Shown here one piece after another: positions 43,367 through 54,327 of a stretch of 64,000 nucleotides of DNA. This DNA comes from Elephas maximus indicus (taxonomy: Eukaryota; Chordata; Mammalia; Proboscidea; Elephantidae). The first letter of the stretch is position 1, and every line of letters begins with the position of its first letter. The DNA is taken from NCBI RefSeq assembly GCF_024166365.1, contig NC_064836.1, positions 4,588,001 to 4,652,000 on the forward strand, written 5' to 3'. The position numbers and the translations under genes are program-made. Below the pieces are notes generated by a model that ran no database searches, was not told where the DNA came from, and saw nothing but the letters and a program-made list of their open reading frames with translations.

Positions 43367-43426
43367 AAAAACCCACTGCGGTCGAGTCGTTTCCGACTCA
43401 TAGCGACCCTATAGGACAGAGTAGAG
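43367..43426 (-). mobile_element. AfroSINE, head missing
   Basis: Only the 3' 60 bp are present: CCCACTGCGGTCGAGTCGTT, CGACTCATAGCGACCC, GGACAGAGTAGAG. The tRNA-like promoter part is lost. Confidence 0.8.
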
Positions 43427-44487
43427 TCAAGAAAAAAAAATGTTCACACACAAATTAGCAATTTCAGGATTGAGAAGGGATATCGTTACAAATATTCGAA
43501 GAATAATAAGGGACTATTCTGAACAATTTTGAACCAATAACTTTGATAGCCTGAATGAAAAGGGGAAATTCTTCGAAAGAGACACACCATCAAAGCCCAC
43601 TCAAAAAATATATAAATAACTCAAATGGCTGTTTATTTATTAAATGAATTGAATTCCCAGTTTAAAACCTTCCAACAAAGATTGCTTCACTGATGAATTC
43701 TACCAAACATTTATGAAAGAAATATACCAGTTCTATAAAAAATTTTTTAGAACATAGAAGAGAAGGAAACATTTCCCAGCTTACTCAATGAGACCACCAT
43801 CACTGATACCACAGCCAGACAAAGGCATTAAGAAAACTACAGACCAGTATCCCACTGGAAAGTTGACCCAAAAATTCTTATCAAAATTGTAGCAACTTAA
43901 GTCCAACAATATATAAAAAACAAAACCCATTATGACTAAGTGGCATTTATCTCAGGAATGTAAATGCTGTTCAAAGATTTAAAAAAATGCTATTCAGTCT
44001 GTCAAAGCAGCACAAAAGAGAAAAGACACATGGCTAATAGATAAAGGAAGTATATTTGACAATACATGAAATTCAGTATTTAAACTATATATATTAGCAA
44101 ACCAAAAACAGAAGAAAACTGCTTCAAACTGATAAATGACATCTACACAAAAAATCTATAGCTGACACCATATTTCAAGGTAAAAGACTGAATGCTTTTC
44201 CCCCAGGATCACAAATAAGGCACAGATGTAGGCTCTCACTGCTTCTGCCCAACAATGTACTAGAATTTTTAGCCAGTATCATTTATAATGAGGCAAGAAA
44301 AATAAATAAAATAAATATAAATTTGGAAGAAAAAATAAAGCTATTTGCAGATATGATAATCCAGGCAGATAATCCCTAAAAATCTTCAACAAAGCTACAA
44401 ACACTAAAATGTAAGTTCAGCAAGGTCACACAGTTCAGGATCAATATATACAAGCAATTGTATTCATATAAAAACAAACAAACAAAC

Positions 44488-44642
44488 AAAGCCACTGCCA
44501 TCAAGTCGATTCCGACTCATAGCGACCCTACAGGACAGAGTAGAACAGCCCCACAGAGTTTCCAAGGAGCACCTGGTAGATTCAAACTGCCGGCCTTTTG
44601 GTTAGCAGCCATAGCTCTTAACCACTACACCACCAGAGTTTC
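44488..44642 (-). mobile_element. AfroSINE, young form
   Basis: CCACTGCCATCAAGTCGATT to CACTACACCACCAGAGTTTC, complete, inside L1. It has an AAAC-rich tail at the left. Confidence 0.92.
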
Positions 44643-45229
44643 CATGTATATAATAGCATTAGACAATCAAAAATTTAAAAAACAATAAGACTTAAAATAT
44701 TGTCGAAAAACATAAAATAGGGATAAATTTAACAAAATATGTGCAATACTGGTATGCTGAAAACTATGAAATACTGCTGAAATGACAGAAGGTCCCCCAA
44801 ACTGGAGCTATTCCATGCTTATGATCAGAAGATTCAATATTGTTAAGAGTTTGACTCCCCAAATTGATCTATAGATTCAAAGCAATACTCATCAAAATCA
44901 AAGTAAGCATTTTTTTTTTTTTTTTGTAGAAATTAACAAACTTTTAAATGTTATAGGGAGCAAAGAGAACATTCTATTTCATCCATTTGGGTACCCTAGA
45001 TATAGTCTGTATACAAAAACAAAAGATGGGATAAATACTTGGTTGTTGCCTTTGATCCATATTTAGCATCAGAAGTTTTCTCTAGCATCCTCCCAGGGTA
45101 ATGAAGGATGTTTTTCTGTGAGTATCATTATAAACTCAAAAAAAAAAAACTTTTTTTTTTCTTTTTATTGTTATAAACTCACGAATGTTTAATGTATCTG
45201 ATGTGTGCCATTTGGTTTTCAACCCTCTT

Positions 45230-46345
45230 TAATCTGGCATGTAGTCACCACATTCACCAATGACCTCCACATTCCTTGGAATTTTTTTTTTTTTTTTAAA
45301 TCTGATTAGCAATCCCTTTTCAGAGCTCTTGGCCGATTCTTTCTCTCTCTGACTAAAGGAAAAGTTGTGGCTAACTTGGGTTTTAGTTTGGGACTGTCTA
45401 TACTCTTCTCCCTAGGTGATCTCATTCATTCCCATTGCTTTAAACTAAACTAAAGGCCGTCTATATCCTGAAACTAATGATTCCCTAATTTTTATCTCTA
45501 GCCTGGACTCTAGCCCAGAATTATAAAAAACCTGATTTTTCAGTGACTTATTTGTATTTTCCTCTGATTTGTCTCATGGGCATCTCAGGCTTATCCAAAA
45601 CAGAACCATGATTCAACTCCCATCCCCAACCTATCTTATCCTATCCTCAGCTTTTCCTTCCTTATTCTTTGGGTCTCCGCTTAAATACTACATCCCAGAG
45701 AGGGTTTCCTGATCACCCTTCTTCAGTAGGTCTTCCAAATTACTTTCTATTCTGGCAGTTGTCACAGTCTTTATTACACGGTTTGCTTATCTGCTTGTTT
45801 ACTGTCTTTCTCCTGAATGAGACAGCTCCATGTGTACAACAACCTCAGCACCATTTCTCATCTCTAACAGGGATAGGGGAGTCTGTGTGGCTGACCAGGT
45901 AATCTAATGCCCCACTTTTTTTCTTTTTTAAACTTCTAAAGTAATATATCTTTAACTATTAAAATCACAATTATCTCTATAGGTCTCAGAAAAAAATTCT
46001 ATAAAGGGGGAAATTTCAAGTATCAAGGGAATTAGGGGAGGAGTTAGAGGTTGATATTTTGAACAAGAGGGACTTCTGGCAGCTTTCAAACAGTGTAGCT
46101 TGTCCTACATGCAGGAAAAAAAAATGATGTAACAAAGCCTATAACAAGCTCAGTAGCCCTGCTATTCAACATTTAATGTGAAGAATTTATTGAAAAAAAA
46201 GCTCAGAGTTACAGTGCTATTACTTCATTAGTCACTGAGATGGCCTTTTAGATTTACCAAAGACTCTACTCTTGTTCATTAAATATTTGCTAAATAAATG
46301 AATGATTGAATAGTAAAACAAAACTAAGTACATTTAAATGCTTAC
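45230..46345. other. ASPM: ASPM intron 27, exon 27-proximal part
   Basis: 45300-45900 is C/T-rich L2-like sequence (CATCCCAGAGAGGGTTTCC, TTGTCACAGTCTTTATTACA). The rest up to exon 27 is unassigned. Confidence 0.4.
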
Positions 46346-46515
46346 CTTGAAACTGTGCTGCTTCTTACAGGTGTTTTTGGAATAAAAGGAATGCTTACAG
46401 AGGAGTTCTTCTTTTGTTTATAAAGTATCCTTTCAGTATTCATTTTATGTGTACGAGCTGTAAGTTTGTAGAGACTATAAATACGGTCAACAACTTTGGG
46501 CCTACTTCGAACATC
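46346..46515 (-). CDS. ASPM: ASPM exon 27
   Basis: The exon is 170 nt, phase 0 to phase 2, with an acceptor after eight T residues (TTTTAG) and donor GTAAGC. It encodes Asp-Val-Arg-Ser-Arg-Pro-Lys through Arg-Ser-Ser-Thr-Val-Ser-(Arg). It includes the basic Tyr-Lys-Gln-Lys-Lys-Asn-Ser-Ser run. The next intron is about 7 kb and full of LINEs. Confidence 0.94.
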
Positions 46516-46589
46516 CTAAAAAAAAGAACATTTACATTGATTAGAATCTAATAATAAGCATTACATTTTGAAACTCTTCTGTATTAGCA

Positions 46590-46755
46590 GGAAACCCTGG
46601 CAGTGTAGTTAAGTATTATAGCTGCTAACCAAAAGATCAGCAGTTTGAATCCACCAGGCGTTCCCTAGAAATTCTATGGGGTAGTTCTACTCTGTCCTAT
46701 AGGGTCACTATGAGTCAGAATCGGCTTGACGGCAATTTTTTTTTTTTTTTTTTGG
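46590..46755 (+). mobile_element. AfroSINE with T18 tail
   Basis: GGAAACCCTGGCAGTGTAG, CAGCAGTTTGAATCCACC, then GAATCGGCTTGACGGCAA and 18 T residues. It begins 75 bp upstream of exon 27 on the intron 26 side. Confidence 0.9.
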
Positions 46756-47089
46756 TTTTCTATATTAGCAAAATCAATTAGAAGAAATAAACAATATGAT
46801 ATAAACTTTTACAAACCTCTAAAAATCAAAAACAAACCCCTCCAAGAAAATGAAACAAAACAAAAAAACAAAGCTCACCAAATTCAGCAGATTGGTTTAA
46901 ATTATGAACTAATTTCCAAGGACATTACAAAGAAGGCACTATTCAAGAACTGTACACTTAACTCTTCCATTTTGTACAGTGAATACAAAAAATAAATATT
47001 ATAATCAATATACCTATCATTGCCAGTTACCAATCCTGTGAATTTTACCTCTTCAAGGTTTCAAAAGTTATCTACTTCACAACCTTAGT

Positions 47090-47290
47090 TCAGGCATAGT
47101 CCTTGCCTAGACCACTACTTATCTACACCTGCCTCCTTCCTTAATGTTCTCCCTGTATCCACACATGCCCTCCCAAATCCATTCTTCAATCAGCAGAGTG
47201 ACCATTAAAATCTGAATTGTAGCACATCACTTCCTCGCTGAAAGCCCTTCAGTGGTTTCCCATTTTTCTCAGAATAAAGGTTGTAACTGT
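47090..47290 (+). repeat. L2-type LINE fragment
   Basis: CAATCAGCAGAGTGACCATT, CTGAAAGCCCTTCAGTGGTT and TCAGAATAAAGGTT are L2-like phrases in ASPM intron 26. Confidence 0.5.
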
Positions 47291-47790
47291 AACATGGCCT
47301 ATGCTACACTACCTCAAAATAAGAAAATATCAGGCCCTCTCAGTTGTGGTTGAAGAGGTAAATGGGGATGACACCTGGAGAGAATAACTCAGAGGCCTCG
47401 CCATAGAACAGCTTGAAATGGATTGATGATTACAAGAGGATGAGGAGGCATACATACCCGGCTTTCTACTTTGCAAGAATACTTTGTTACTTCCCTCAAA
47501 CACATGGTGAACAGTTACTCATAGGGTTGTAATAAATTCTATTTTCAGAATTTGGTAGGTTATAGTTAAAAGTTTCTTGGATCTGTCATAAGGAAATAAC
47601 TTCTATTTATATCCTTTATTCACTTTATCAGTGCAAAAAAGAAAGTTTGAACACATAACAAACCCTATTTTAGTTATGCTGATAAAAATTTTATCACTAA
47701 AGGAAATATGTAAAAGCCTTAGAGACAGGGTGAAAATAATTAAGGAACTTGAAAAATAACCTCAAAGAAAATGAACCGAGTAATACTTAC

Positions 47791-47967
47791 AGAGGCTCGA
47801 CTTCTTGTCTTCAATAAAACAGCCAGCAAACAACAAGTTTTTGTGAAAATGCTTCCACCTTTGTCTGCAACTTTGTCACCAGCCTTTTCTCGGTACATCT
47901 GCAAAAGCTCCAAGAGTGTATCTATGCAATTTTCTACATCATAAACTGCTGAAGTTGTTTTCTCATA
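47791..47967 (-). CDS. ASPM: ASPM exon 26, ARM/HEAT-like region
   Basis: The exon is 177 nt, phase 0 to phase 0, with acceptor TTTTTAAG and donor GTAAGT. It encodes [10 protein letters not shown]ough Leu-Leu-Lys-Thr-Arg-Ser-Arg-Ala-Ser. It includes the well kept [11 protein letters not shown] segment. Confidence 0.95.
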
Positions 47968-48511
47968 CTTAAAAAGAACAGAATGAAATGAAGTTATAAT
48001 AAATACACACACTTTTAGACGTAGCCCAAGCAGATAGAAAGTTTGGAGTTAAATTTTTGTTCCATCTGCAGCAAGTACAAAGGACTACATGAATGACTTT
48101 TTGATACCATCATCTCTGAATTCTATTTATTCACTTATCCTCATTTTAAATTTTTTCGTTTTCACCTACTTCTAAAGTTCTACACAAAAAGAATTTAACC
48201 TAAAATCTCTAAAAATGAACAAATCGAAGTAAATAAAAGCAGGCTTTTAAAGATGGGATCATTTTAGTGAGAACCTCTCATGAAAAATGATAACTCATCT
48301 ATGGTATGTAATAAAAATTTAAGATCTAATTTATTATACTCTTACTACATGCCTTCTTGAGAGGAAGATGAGATTGCTTTAAAAGAAAATCAACTTGATA
48401 CTAATATGGCTAGGATATATTTTCCACACCTCAGTTAGTTATCTAATTGTTTCAGCATTGGATTCATAAATTTTCATAGTAACAAATAATAATGATACTA
48501 TTGATAAAAAT

Positions 48512-48648
48512 GGAGCCCTGGTGGCCTACTGGTTAAGAGCTACGGCTGCTAACAAAAGGTCGGCAGTTTGAATCCACCAGCTACTCCTTGGAAACCTGAA
48601 GGCGCAGCTCTACTCTGTGCTATTGACTTGATGGCAACAGATTTTTGG
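48512..48648 (+). mobile_element. AfroSINE with internal deletion
   Basis: GGAGCCCTGGTGGCCTACTG to TGACTTGATGGCAACAG. The usual AGGGTCACTATGAGTCGGAA segment is missing between TGTGCTAT and TGACTTGATGG. Confidence 0.88.
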
Positions 48649-48683
48649 TTTTTATTGATAAAAATAGGGATGAAACAAGATTA

Positions 48684-48895
48684 ACAGCTAACACATAAAT
48701 AGCACTTCTGTGCATCAAGCACTTTATGCTCATTGCATCCTCACAATAACATTATGAGGTGGGTACTATTAGAACTCTCATTTTGTAATTGAGGAAAGTG
48801 AAGCACAGAGAGGCGAAGTAACCTTGCAGTAAGCTGCACGGCTGTGATTCAAACCCAGATAGTATGGCACCAGAATCTGTGTCCTACACTATGCT
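48684..48895 (-). repeat. MIR element
   Basis: Reversed MIR core: CTCACAATAACATTATGAGG, TGGGTACTATTAGAAC, AGCACAGAGAGGCGAAGTAA, GTGATTCAAACCCAG. Confidence 0.8.
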
Positions 48896-48899
48896 AAAC

Positions 48900-49064
48900 C
48901 AAAAAAAAAAAAACACACTGCTGTCAAGTCAATTCTGACTCTCAGTGACTCTATAGAACAGAGTAAAACTCTCCCATAGGGTTTCCAAAGAGCGGCTGGT
49001 GGATTCGAACTGCCAACCTTTTGGTAAGCAGCCAAATGCTTAACCACTATGCCACTAGGGCTCC
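48900..49064 (-). mobile_element. AfroSINE, young form
   Basis: A13 at its left, then CTGCTGTCAAGTCAATTCTG to ATGCCACTAGGGCTCC. It lies directly against the MIR. Confidence 0.9.
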
Positions 49065-49319
49065 TTATGCTGTACAACACTACCTCAAAAGAAGAAAATA
49101 TCAGGTACTCTAAGTTGTGGTTGAAGGGTTAAGTGGGAAAGACAAATCTGTCATCTCAATACCTTTAGCTGAATGTAATATAGTTTGGTATATGTATTAG
49201 CTACTAGTCCAAAGCCAAGACTTTAAAATTCTAATACATATAGCTTTATCCAGCAAAATCTTTATCACTTTTTGCCAAATATGATTATAATGAGGTGCTA
49301 CTATTTCAACATAATGCAA

Positions 49320-49590
49320 TAGATAAGACCACCTGCTCTGGAGTCAGACAGAAATGGATCCAAATTCAGCTCTACCATTTATCAAAACTGGACCTTAGAC
49401 AAGGAACCTAACTTCCCTCAGTATTATTATTCCTTTTCTATAAAATGGGAATAATAACTAACTACCTTACAGGATTATTGTAAAAGATCAAATTTAAATA
49501 ATGCATGGGGAAAAAAAAAAAGAAAACGCAGCACACTGCCTAGCACATAGTAAGTACTCAATAAAGGCTAGTTACCATTGCTATTAATAT
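49320..49590 (+). repeat. MIR element
   Basis: CTCTGGAGTCAGACAGA, TCCAAATTCAGCTCTACCA, ACCTTACAGGATTATTG and CTAGCACATAGTAAGTACTC, in consensus order, with an A run inside. Confidence 0.8.
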
Positions 49591-49800
49591 TATAAAGACA
49601 GAAGAACTAAAATCATACAAAAATTAATGTTTCCATCTATGGTTATGCTATAGGTTAAACATTTTTTTTCCCTAAGACTTTTGCACATAAATGAATTTTA
49701 TTTTTGAGATCTAACTTCTAGTGATGAACAAGTATAGGCTTAATTTGCAGGATCGGATTCCTTGATTAATAAACATTTCACGATTAAAATGGAAAACTAC

Positions 49801-49955
49801 CTTAGCTACATTAAGCAAGACTTGTACAGCATATCTGATGACTTCCATACAAGGAACACTACGATTACAACTTCGGATCAAAACAAATATTTTGGTAATT
49901 GCTCCACTCTGGGCCATGTTCTCACAACAAAGCGGAGACAATCTTGTAACTACCT
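49801..49955 (-). CDS. ASPM: ASPM exon 25, ARM/HEAT-like region
   Basis: The exon is 155 nt, phase 1 to phase 0, with acceptor TTTCAG and donor GTAGTT. It encodes (Glu)-Val-Val-Thr-Arg-Leu-Ser-Pro through Leu-Leu-Asn-Val-Ala-Lys. It is highly conserved with human as remembered, including the Ser-Cys-Asn-Arg-Ser segment. Confidence 0.95.
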
Positions 49956-50087
49956 CTGAAAGAGGAAAAAAAAAGAACACAGGTAAATTCGCAGTGATAA
50001 AAAGTTTTAGCTATGATTGTAGTATTGCAATATTCTTTAAATATTCAAAGGTAAAAATGTGTTTCCGATTTTATATAAGATATTCTT

Positions 50088-50106
50088 AAAAAAAAAAAAA
50101 AAAAAA
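50088..50106 (-). repeat. T19 tract next to ASPM exon 24 donor
   Basis: On the transcribed strand, 19 T residues begin 5 nt after the exon 24 splice site (GTTAG then T). No other repeat flanks it. U-rich tracts right after weak donors bind TIA-1 in other genes. Confidence 0.85.
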
Positions 50107-50111
50107 CTAAC

Positions 50112-50304
50112 CTAAGTGCTTAAATGCTTCAAGAATGACTGAAAGGTGCTTATGTGTCAAAAGATAATGAAGCGCAAGTGCCATTCGTTTGTAGAGTTTG
50201 TTTTCTTCTTGGATCTGTCTATTAACCACTTGAAGGCTTAATCGTACAGCTTTAATTTTCTTACAGTCATTCTTCTTCCTCCAAGAATATCCTCTCCATA
50301 GTGC
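50112..50304 (-). CDS. ASPM: ASPM exon 24, start of C-terminal helical domain
   Basis: The exon is 193 nt, phase 0 to phase 1, with acceptor TTTTTAAG. The donor GTTAGT runs straight into 19 T residues. It encodes Ala-Leu-Trp-Arg-Gly-Tyr-Ser-Trp through Phe-Lys-His-Leu. The protein changes here from IQ repeats to amphipathic helices of the ARM/HEAT-like C-terminal region, which binds spindle-pole partners such as citron kinase and katanin. Confidence 0.95.
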
Positions 50305-50757
50305 CTTAAAAAGAGAAAACAGAGTAACTTTAAGATTATATTCCATGATGTTTTGAAATAATAACTATATTTCCTCAATGTAAATATTTTCTGTAAATTT
50401 ATACTTAATACAGATACTTTTCAACTAAAACATCATTTTTGATAAATATAGCAAAATCAATTTTTCTAAAAACAAATACATATATCTTTGTACATATCAT
50501 GAGTCACCATTCAATGACCAAAGATGTCTAAATTTATTCAAATAGATAAACACCTGTCATCTCTTAATCATGAACATCCTTGTAGACATCTGAAAATAAT
50601 GGTTTTAGTAATGAAATAATGTTAGTGTAGTATTTATGAATTACTGTACTGGTTAATCTCTTAACTTTTAAAAATATATATGTCTGTGTTTTTAAAGTAT
50701 CAGATGTCAAGTAGGTAAAGTCAAAGTTTCAACTAAAACCATACAATTTTCGGTTAC

Positions 50758-50949
50758 CTGAATTTTAGTGATTCCACTGTTTAATTTTTCCTGTTTTTTA
50801 CGGAGGAGAAAATGGCGTACTGCTTTCTGTATTACTAATGCAGCCCTATTTTGCTGGTCTAGCCATCCTTGAACTTCATGCTGAATTTTTGTTATGCTCT
50901 GATATTTCTGAATAAACCTCTTCTGCTGTAATCTTGCTCGAAACCATCT
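50758..50949 (-). CDS. ASPM: ASPM exon 23, last IQ motifs
   Basis: The exon is 192 nt, phase 0 to phase 0, with acceptor AAACAG and donor GTAACC. It encodes Arg-Trp-Phe-Arg-Ala-Arg-Leu through Ile-Thr-Lys-Ile-Gln. IQ-like units at Lys-Ile-Gln-His and Leu-Val-Ile-Gln-Lys-Ala-Val-Arg mark the end of the array before the C-terminal domain. Confidence 0.95.
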
Positions 50950-51229
50950 CTGTTTAAAACATGAAGTTTTTTTCCTTTTTACTTCACTTTTTTAATATAA
51001 AAAAGGATAAATAAATGCATACATATTTCTATATATACACACATAAGTTTAAAGAAATATAAAATAATACTGAAATATCTTTCAACCGTTCCCACTGGCG
51101 TTACGAATTTATAAATTAATAAAAAAAAATGAAAAATAAGCACAGGAAATGAAAAAAAAAAAAGCATATAATCCACAGATGTGGAACTTGAATAACCAAT
51201 ATGCACGGAGAAAATATTTAAGAGTTGCT

Positions 51230-51460
51230 AGTAACCAAAGAAATCCAAAACAAAAATGACATACCATGTCTCATTCATCAGAATGGCAACAGTCATAAAG
51301 TCTTCAAATATCTTGTATTTGGAAGGATGTGAAAAAAGAAGCGATACAACTACTTTGGAGAATAATTCACAGCTTTACTTTTGTGACCTAAAATATCGAA
51401 CTATTTTTTACCCATCAAGGGCAAAAAGCTAAAGGCTATACGATCTTTCATGAATTGCCT
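51230..51460 (+). repeat. Old L1 3' fragment
   Basis: TGACATACCATGTCTCATTC, GAATGGCAACAGTCATAAAG, GGAAGGATGTGAAAAAAG resemble the L1 3' text also seen at 23870-23990. In ASPM intron 22. Confidence 0.5.
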
Positions 51461-51526
51461 GGGAATTGTTAATTCCAAACAATGATAACAGAAAAATTAG
51501 AGTTTTACTGAAAAAGAGAAGCTAAC

Positions 51527-51676
51527 CTGAATGCAGATGACTGAATTCATCCGCTTCTTAGCATTCTTAATAGCCATGTGACGTTTATATGCTCTTTGAA
51601 TTCTAAGAGCAGAGAGGTGATAATATGCAGCTACCGTGAAGTGAAGAAGTCTAAGTTTGCTTTTGTGTTCTAAAAC
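51527..51676 (-). CDS. ASPM: ASPM exon 22, IQ motifs
   Basis: The exon is 150 nt, phase 0 to phase 0, with acceptor CTTTTAG and donor GTTAGC. It encodes Val-Leu-Glu-His-Lys-Ser-Lys through Val-Ile-Cys-Ile-Gln. One clear IQ unit (Leu-Arg-Ile-Gln-Arg-Ala-Tyr) is present, and the last Ile-Gln opens a unit completed by exon 23. Confidence 0.95.
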
Positions 51677-52659
51677 CTAAAAGGGGTAAAAAAGATTATT
51701 AATAAAATATTTGACTCCTAAGACAACCAATCAGTGTTTATTTTCATATACCCTCAATACCAAATTATATAAACTAGCAACAATGTTAAATTAACTTTTA
51801 ATAATTAAAATTATTTACATTATATCAACTGATTATAATCTTTCACTATAGAATATTTCTAATAGTGACCTGTAACTCAGGATATAGAAAGCAAAATCAT
51901 ATTTTGGGCACTTTAAGAAAGAATAGCATTTAACTTGAACCTAACAAAACTTAATTAAGGCTTTGCAATATACTAATTATAATGAGAGAAGTGTATTAAT
52001 ATTAAATTAAAAAAAAGATTATAGCATTCCACGTACGACTGTTAGAGACAGGGCTGTTTAATCTGACAAAATTATCTGAATTAATTTCTCCAGTATTAGA
52101 TAATCTAGCACAAGTCCAGAGTAAGACCCTTGTAGCACGAGCTTTCTAAAGTGGCCTTTAGGCGTAAGACTTTCAATTTATATTTAATGAACAAAATACA
52201 AAAGATCTTCCCTTTTTAACTTCAAATGTAATAATTTTGCCTTTGCCAGTGAGCATGTTAGATGCTAGACCTGTCCGTGAGCTCTCAAAAGAGGGCTTTC
52301 TCTTGTTAAGATGTGGAAGCTACCACAAGAACAGTAGTTTCCACATCTCAAAAGAGTTTCTCAGTGGTAGCAAGACACTACAATTGCCCTCCTTCACGTT
52401 CCATTTTTAAGATTAATTACATAAGGGAAATTTTATTTTACACTTTTGGTGATCATCTGTGAGAAATGGTAGGCTCATAGAACAGAAATCTATGGCAACC
52501 AGTGCTCTCATAACACGGCTCTGCAAAAGGCGAGTGAATTCAAATTAATGGCTATATTAGTTCTGAAAATATTCTCCAAAATCTAAAATTTCTTAATACT
52601 ATTTAACCACAAATACTTTCATTTTATAAGACGGAGATATTTGAGTTTAAAATACTTAC
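51677..52659 (-). other. ASPM: ASPM intron 21
   Basis: 983 bp, AT-rich; no repeat family was recognised. Confidence 0.5.
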
Positions 52660-52869
52660 TCTCTTTCTTACTAACCACCCTCGGATCACTGATTGTAGAA
52701 AAACTGTAGATTTTTTTAATTCAACATATTTTACCCTTTCGCACTTCCTGGCCTTCCTTGCTCGGATATACCTTTGTATGATCAAGGCGGCAGATTTCTG
52801 CCGAAGAAAGGCCTGCCTTGCCTTATATCCTCTAAAATTTGCTTGGATCAAACAAGCAGCTTGATGTCT
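52660..52869 (-). CDS. ASPM: ASPM exon 21, IQ motifs
   Basis: The exon is 210 nt, phase 0 to phase 0, with acceptor CTTACAG and donor GTAAGT. It encodes Arg-His-Gln-Ala-Ala-Cys through Gly-Trp-Leu-Val-Arg-Lys-Arg. It holds three IQ-like units, at Leu-Ile-Gln-Ala-Asn-Phe, Ile-Ile-Gln-Arg-Tyr-Ile and Phe-Leu-Gln-Ser-Val-Ile. Confidence 0.95.
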
Positions 52870-53409
52870 CTGTAAGGAAAAATTTGTAATATTAATAGAT
52901 AGAAATAATAAGATTTTCAACCTGCTGGAGATTCTCGAATTTCTCAATATAAAAGACATGGAGTAATTATGAGCATATAAAACATTTTTTAGGTATATAG
53001 CTTAAGACTGTCGTATTTCATAGATATGGAAAGGTGAAAGTGTATTATTTCTAAACTCATGTAGGCCTATAACTAAAAGTGAAGCTTTCATGAAGGTGCA
53101 AGCCAGAGTGAACAGATCTCTGGATGGTCTTGCCCTCATCTGCCTGATACTTTTCATTGTGAGGAGGAAAGGGATCAACATTACTACAGGCAAAGTCATC
53201 CAAAGGGAAAAAAAAAAGCTATGTGTAATATGGAGAGCATAGTGGGCATTATAAACAGCTATGAAGGAAGCTATTTGTAGCTTGAAGAAGCACAGCCTAC
53301 CAACAGTACACCTTATATTTCTCAATTATATAACATCCTGACAACCAAATTCTAACATACATAAAAAAGATATGAGTTATAATGAATCTCGATTTGTTTT
53401 CCAACACAG

Positions 53410-53592
53410 CTCCCCTCCCTACCAGCTGAGTGAACTTGGGCAGGTCACTTCACTTCTATGGATCTTATTTCCTCATCTGTAAGCTGGGTACGCTAATAGC
53501 TACCTCGAAGAGTTGTTATGAGGATCAAATTAGTTTGTAAATATACAAGAGCTTAACTGATGCCTGGTGTATATATTAACTGTCAGTAGTAG
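53410..53592 (+). repeat. MIR element
   Basis: TGAGTGAACTTGGGCAGGTC, TTATTTCCTCATCTGTAAGC and AGTTGTTATGAGGATCAAAT, in MIR order, in ASPM intron 20. The 500 bp between exon 21 and this element is unassigned. Confidence 0.8.
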
Positions 53593-53954
53593 CGGTAATA
53601 TTAAGAGTATATAGCCATAGTGAATATTACACGAACATCTAATTTACAAGTAATTTTTAAATTTTGACTTCTTTAATAAAACACTGTAACTACTGCATCT
53701 ATTTTAAAACTTTCTTGTTAAATATAATTTTAAAATAGATTACCAACGGTGGCTTAAGGAGTATGTTATTCAGTGTTCGATTTGTATTATGTGTGTATGA
53801 AAGTGTATTATGAGTTTCTCCAAATAAACCATTTATTCTAAAAGTCACTTCCAACTTGTGTTTGAGAATATTTTATAATTACACACATGTCCACACATAC
53901 TATCAAATAATATTTTTATGAATGAACATAATCTTTAATTGATCGTAATAGATT

Positions 53955-54116
53955 TGGAAACCCTGGTGGCGTAGTGGTTAAGTGCTATGGCTGCCAACCA
54001 AAAGGTCGGCAGTTCGAATCCATCAGGTGCTCCTTGGAAACTCTATGGGGCAGTTCTACTCTGTCCTATAGGGTCGCTATGAGTTGGAATCGACTTGACG
54101 GCAATGGGTTTGGTTT
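53955..54116 (+). mobile_element. AfroSINE, young near-consensus copy
   Basis: GGAAACCCTGGTGGCGTAGT to GACTTGACGGCAATGGGTTT with few changes. It has intact A-box and B-box motifs and GATCGTAATAGATTT-like flanks with a repeated GGTAATAGATTTG on the right. Confidence 0.95.
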
Positions 54117-54230
54117 TGGCTGGTAATAGATTTGTGAAAAACAAATGCATAGCTGAATCTTAAAAATAATGTTTTATTTTCTGTTTGCTAAAGCAGTTCC
54201 TTAAACGGAGTTGAAATTTTTTATACCTAC

Positions 54231-54327
54231 TTTTATCATTAAGGAGTGCTCATGAACTATTCTTCCAGAAAGCACAGCTCTCCATCTTCTCTGAATGATA
54301 ACTGTTGATGCTCTCATGTTCAAAAAC
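54231..54327 (-). CDS. ASPM: ASPM exon 20, IQ motif
   Basis: The exon is 97 nt, phase 2 to phase 0, with acceptor TTTATAG and donor GTAGGT. It encodes Phe-Leu-Asn-Met-Arg-Ala-Ser, an IQ core (Ile-Ile-Gln-Arg-Arg-Trp-Arg) and His-Glu-His-Ser-Leu-Met-Ile-Lys. It was found by phase and family pattern because it is too short to stand out as an ORF. Confidence 0.93.

Larger units (their letters stand above)
42590..44940 (+). mobile_element. Old L1 ORF2 fragment with two SINE insertions
   Basis: A long decayed L1 with TGATGAATTCTACCAAACAT, CCACAGCCAGACAAAGGCA and ACCAGTATCCC phrases, ending near 44900 with AGCAATACTCATCAAAATCA. Interrupted at 43367-43426 and 44488-44642 by AfroSINEs. No long frame remains. 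Confidence 0.75.
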
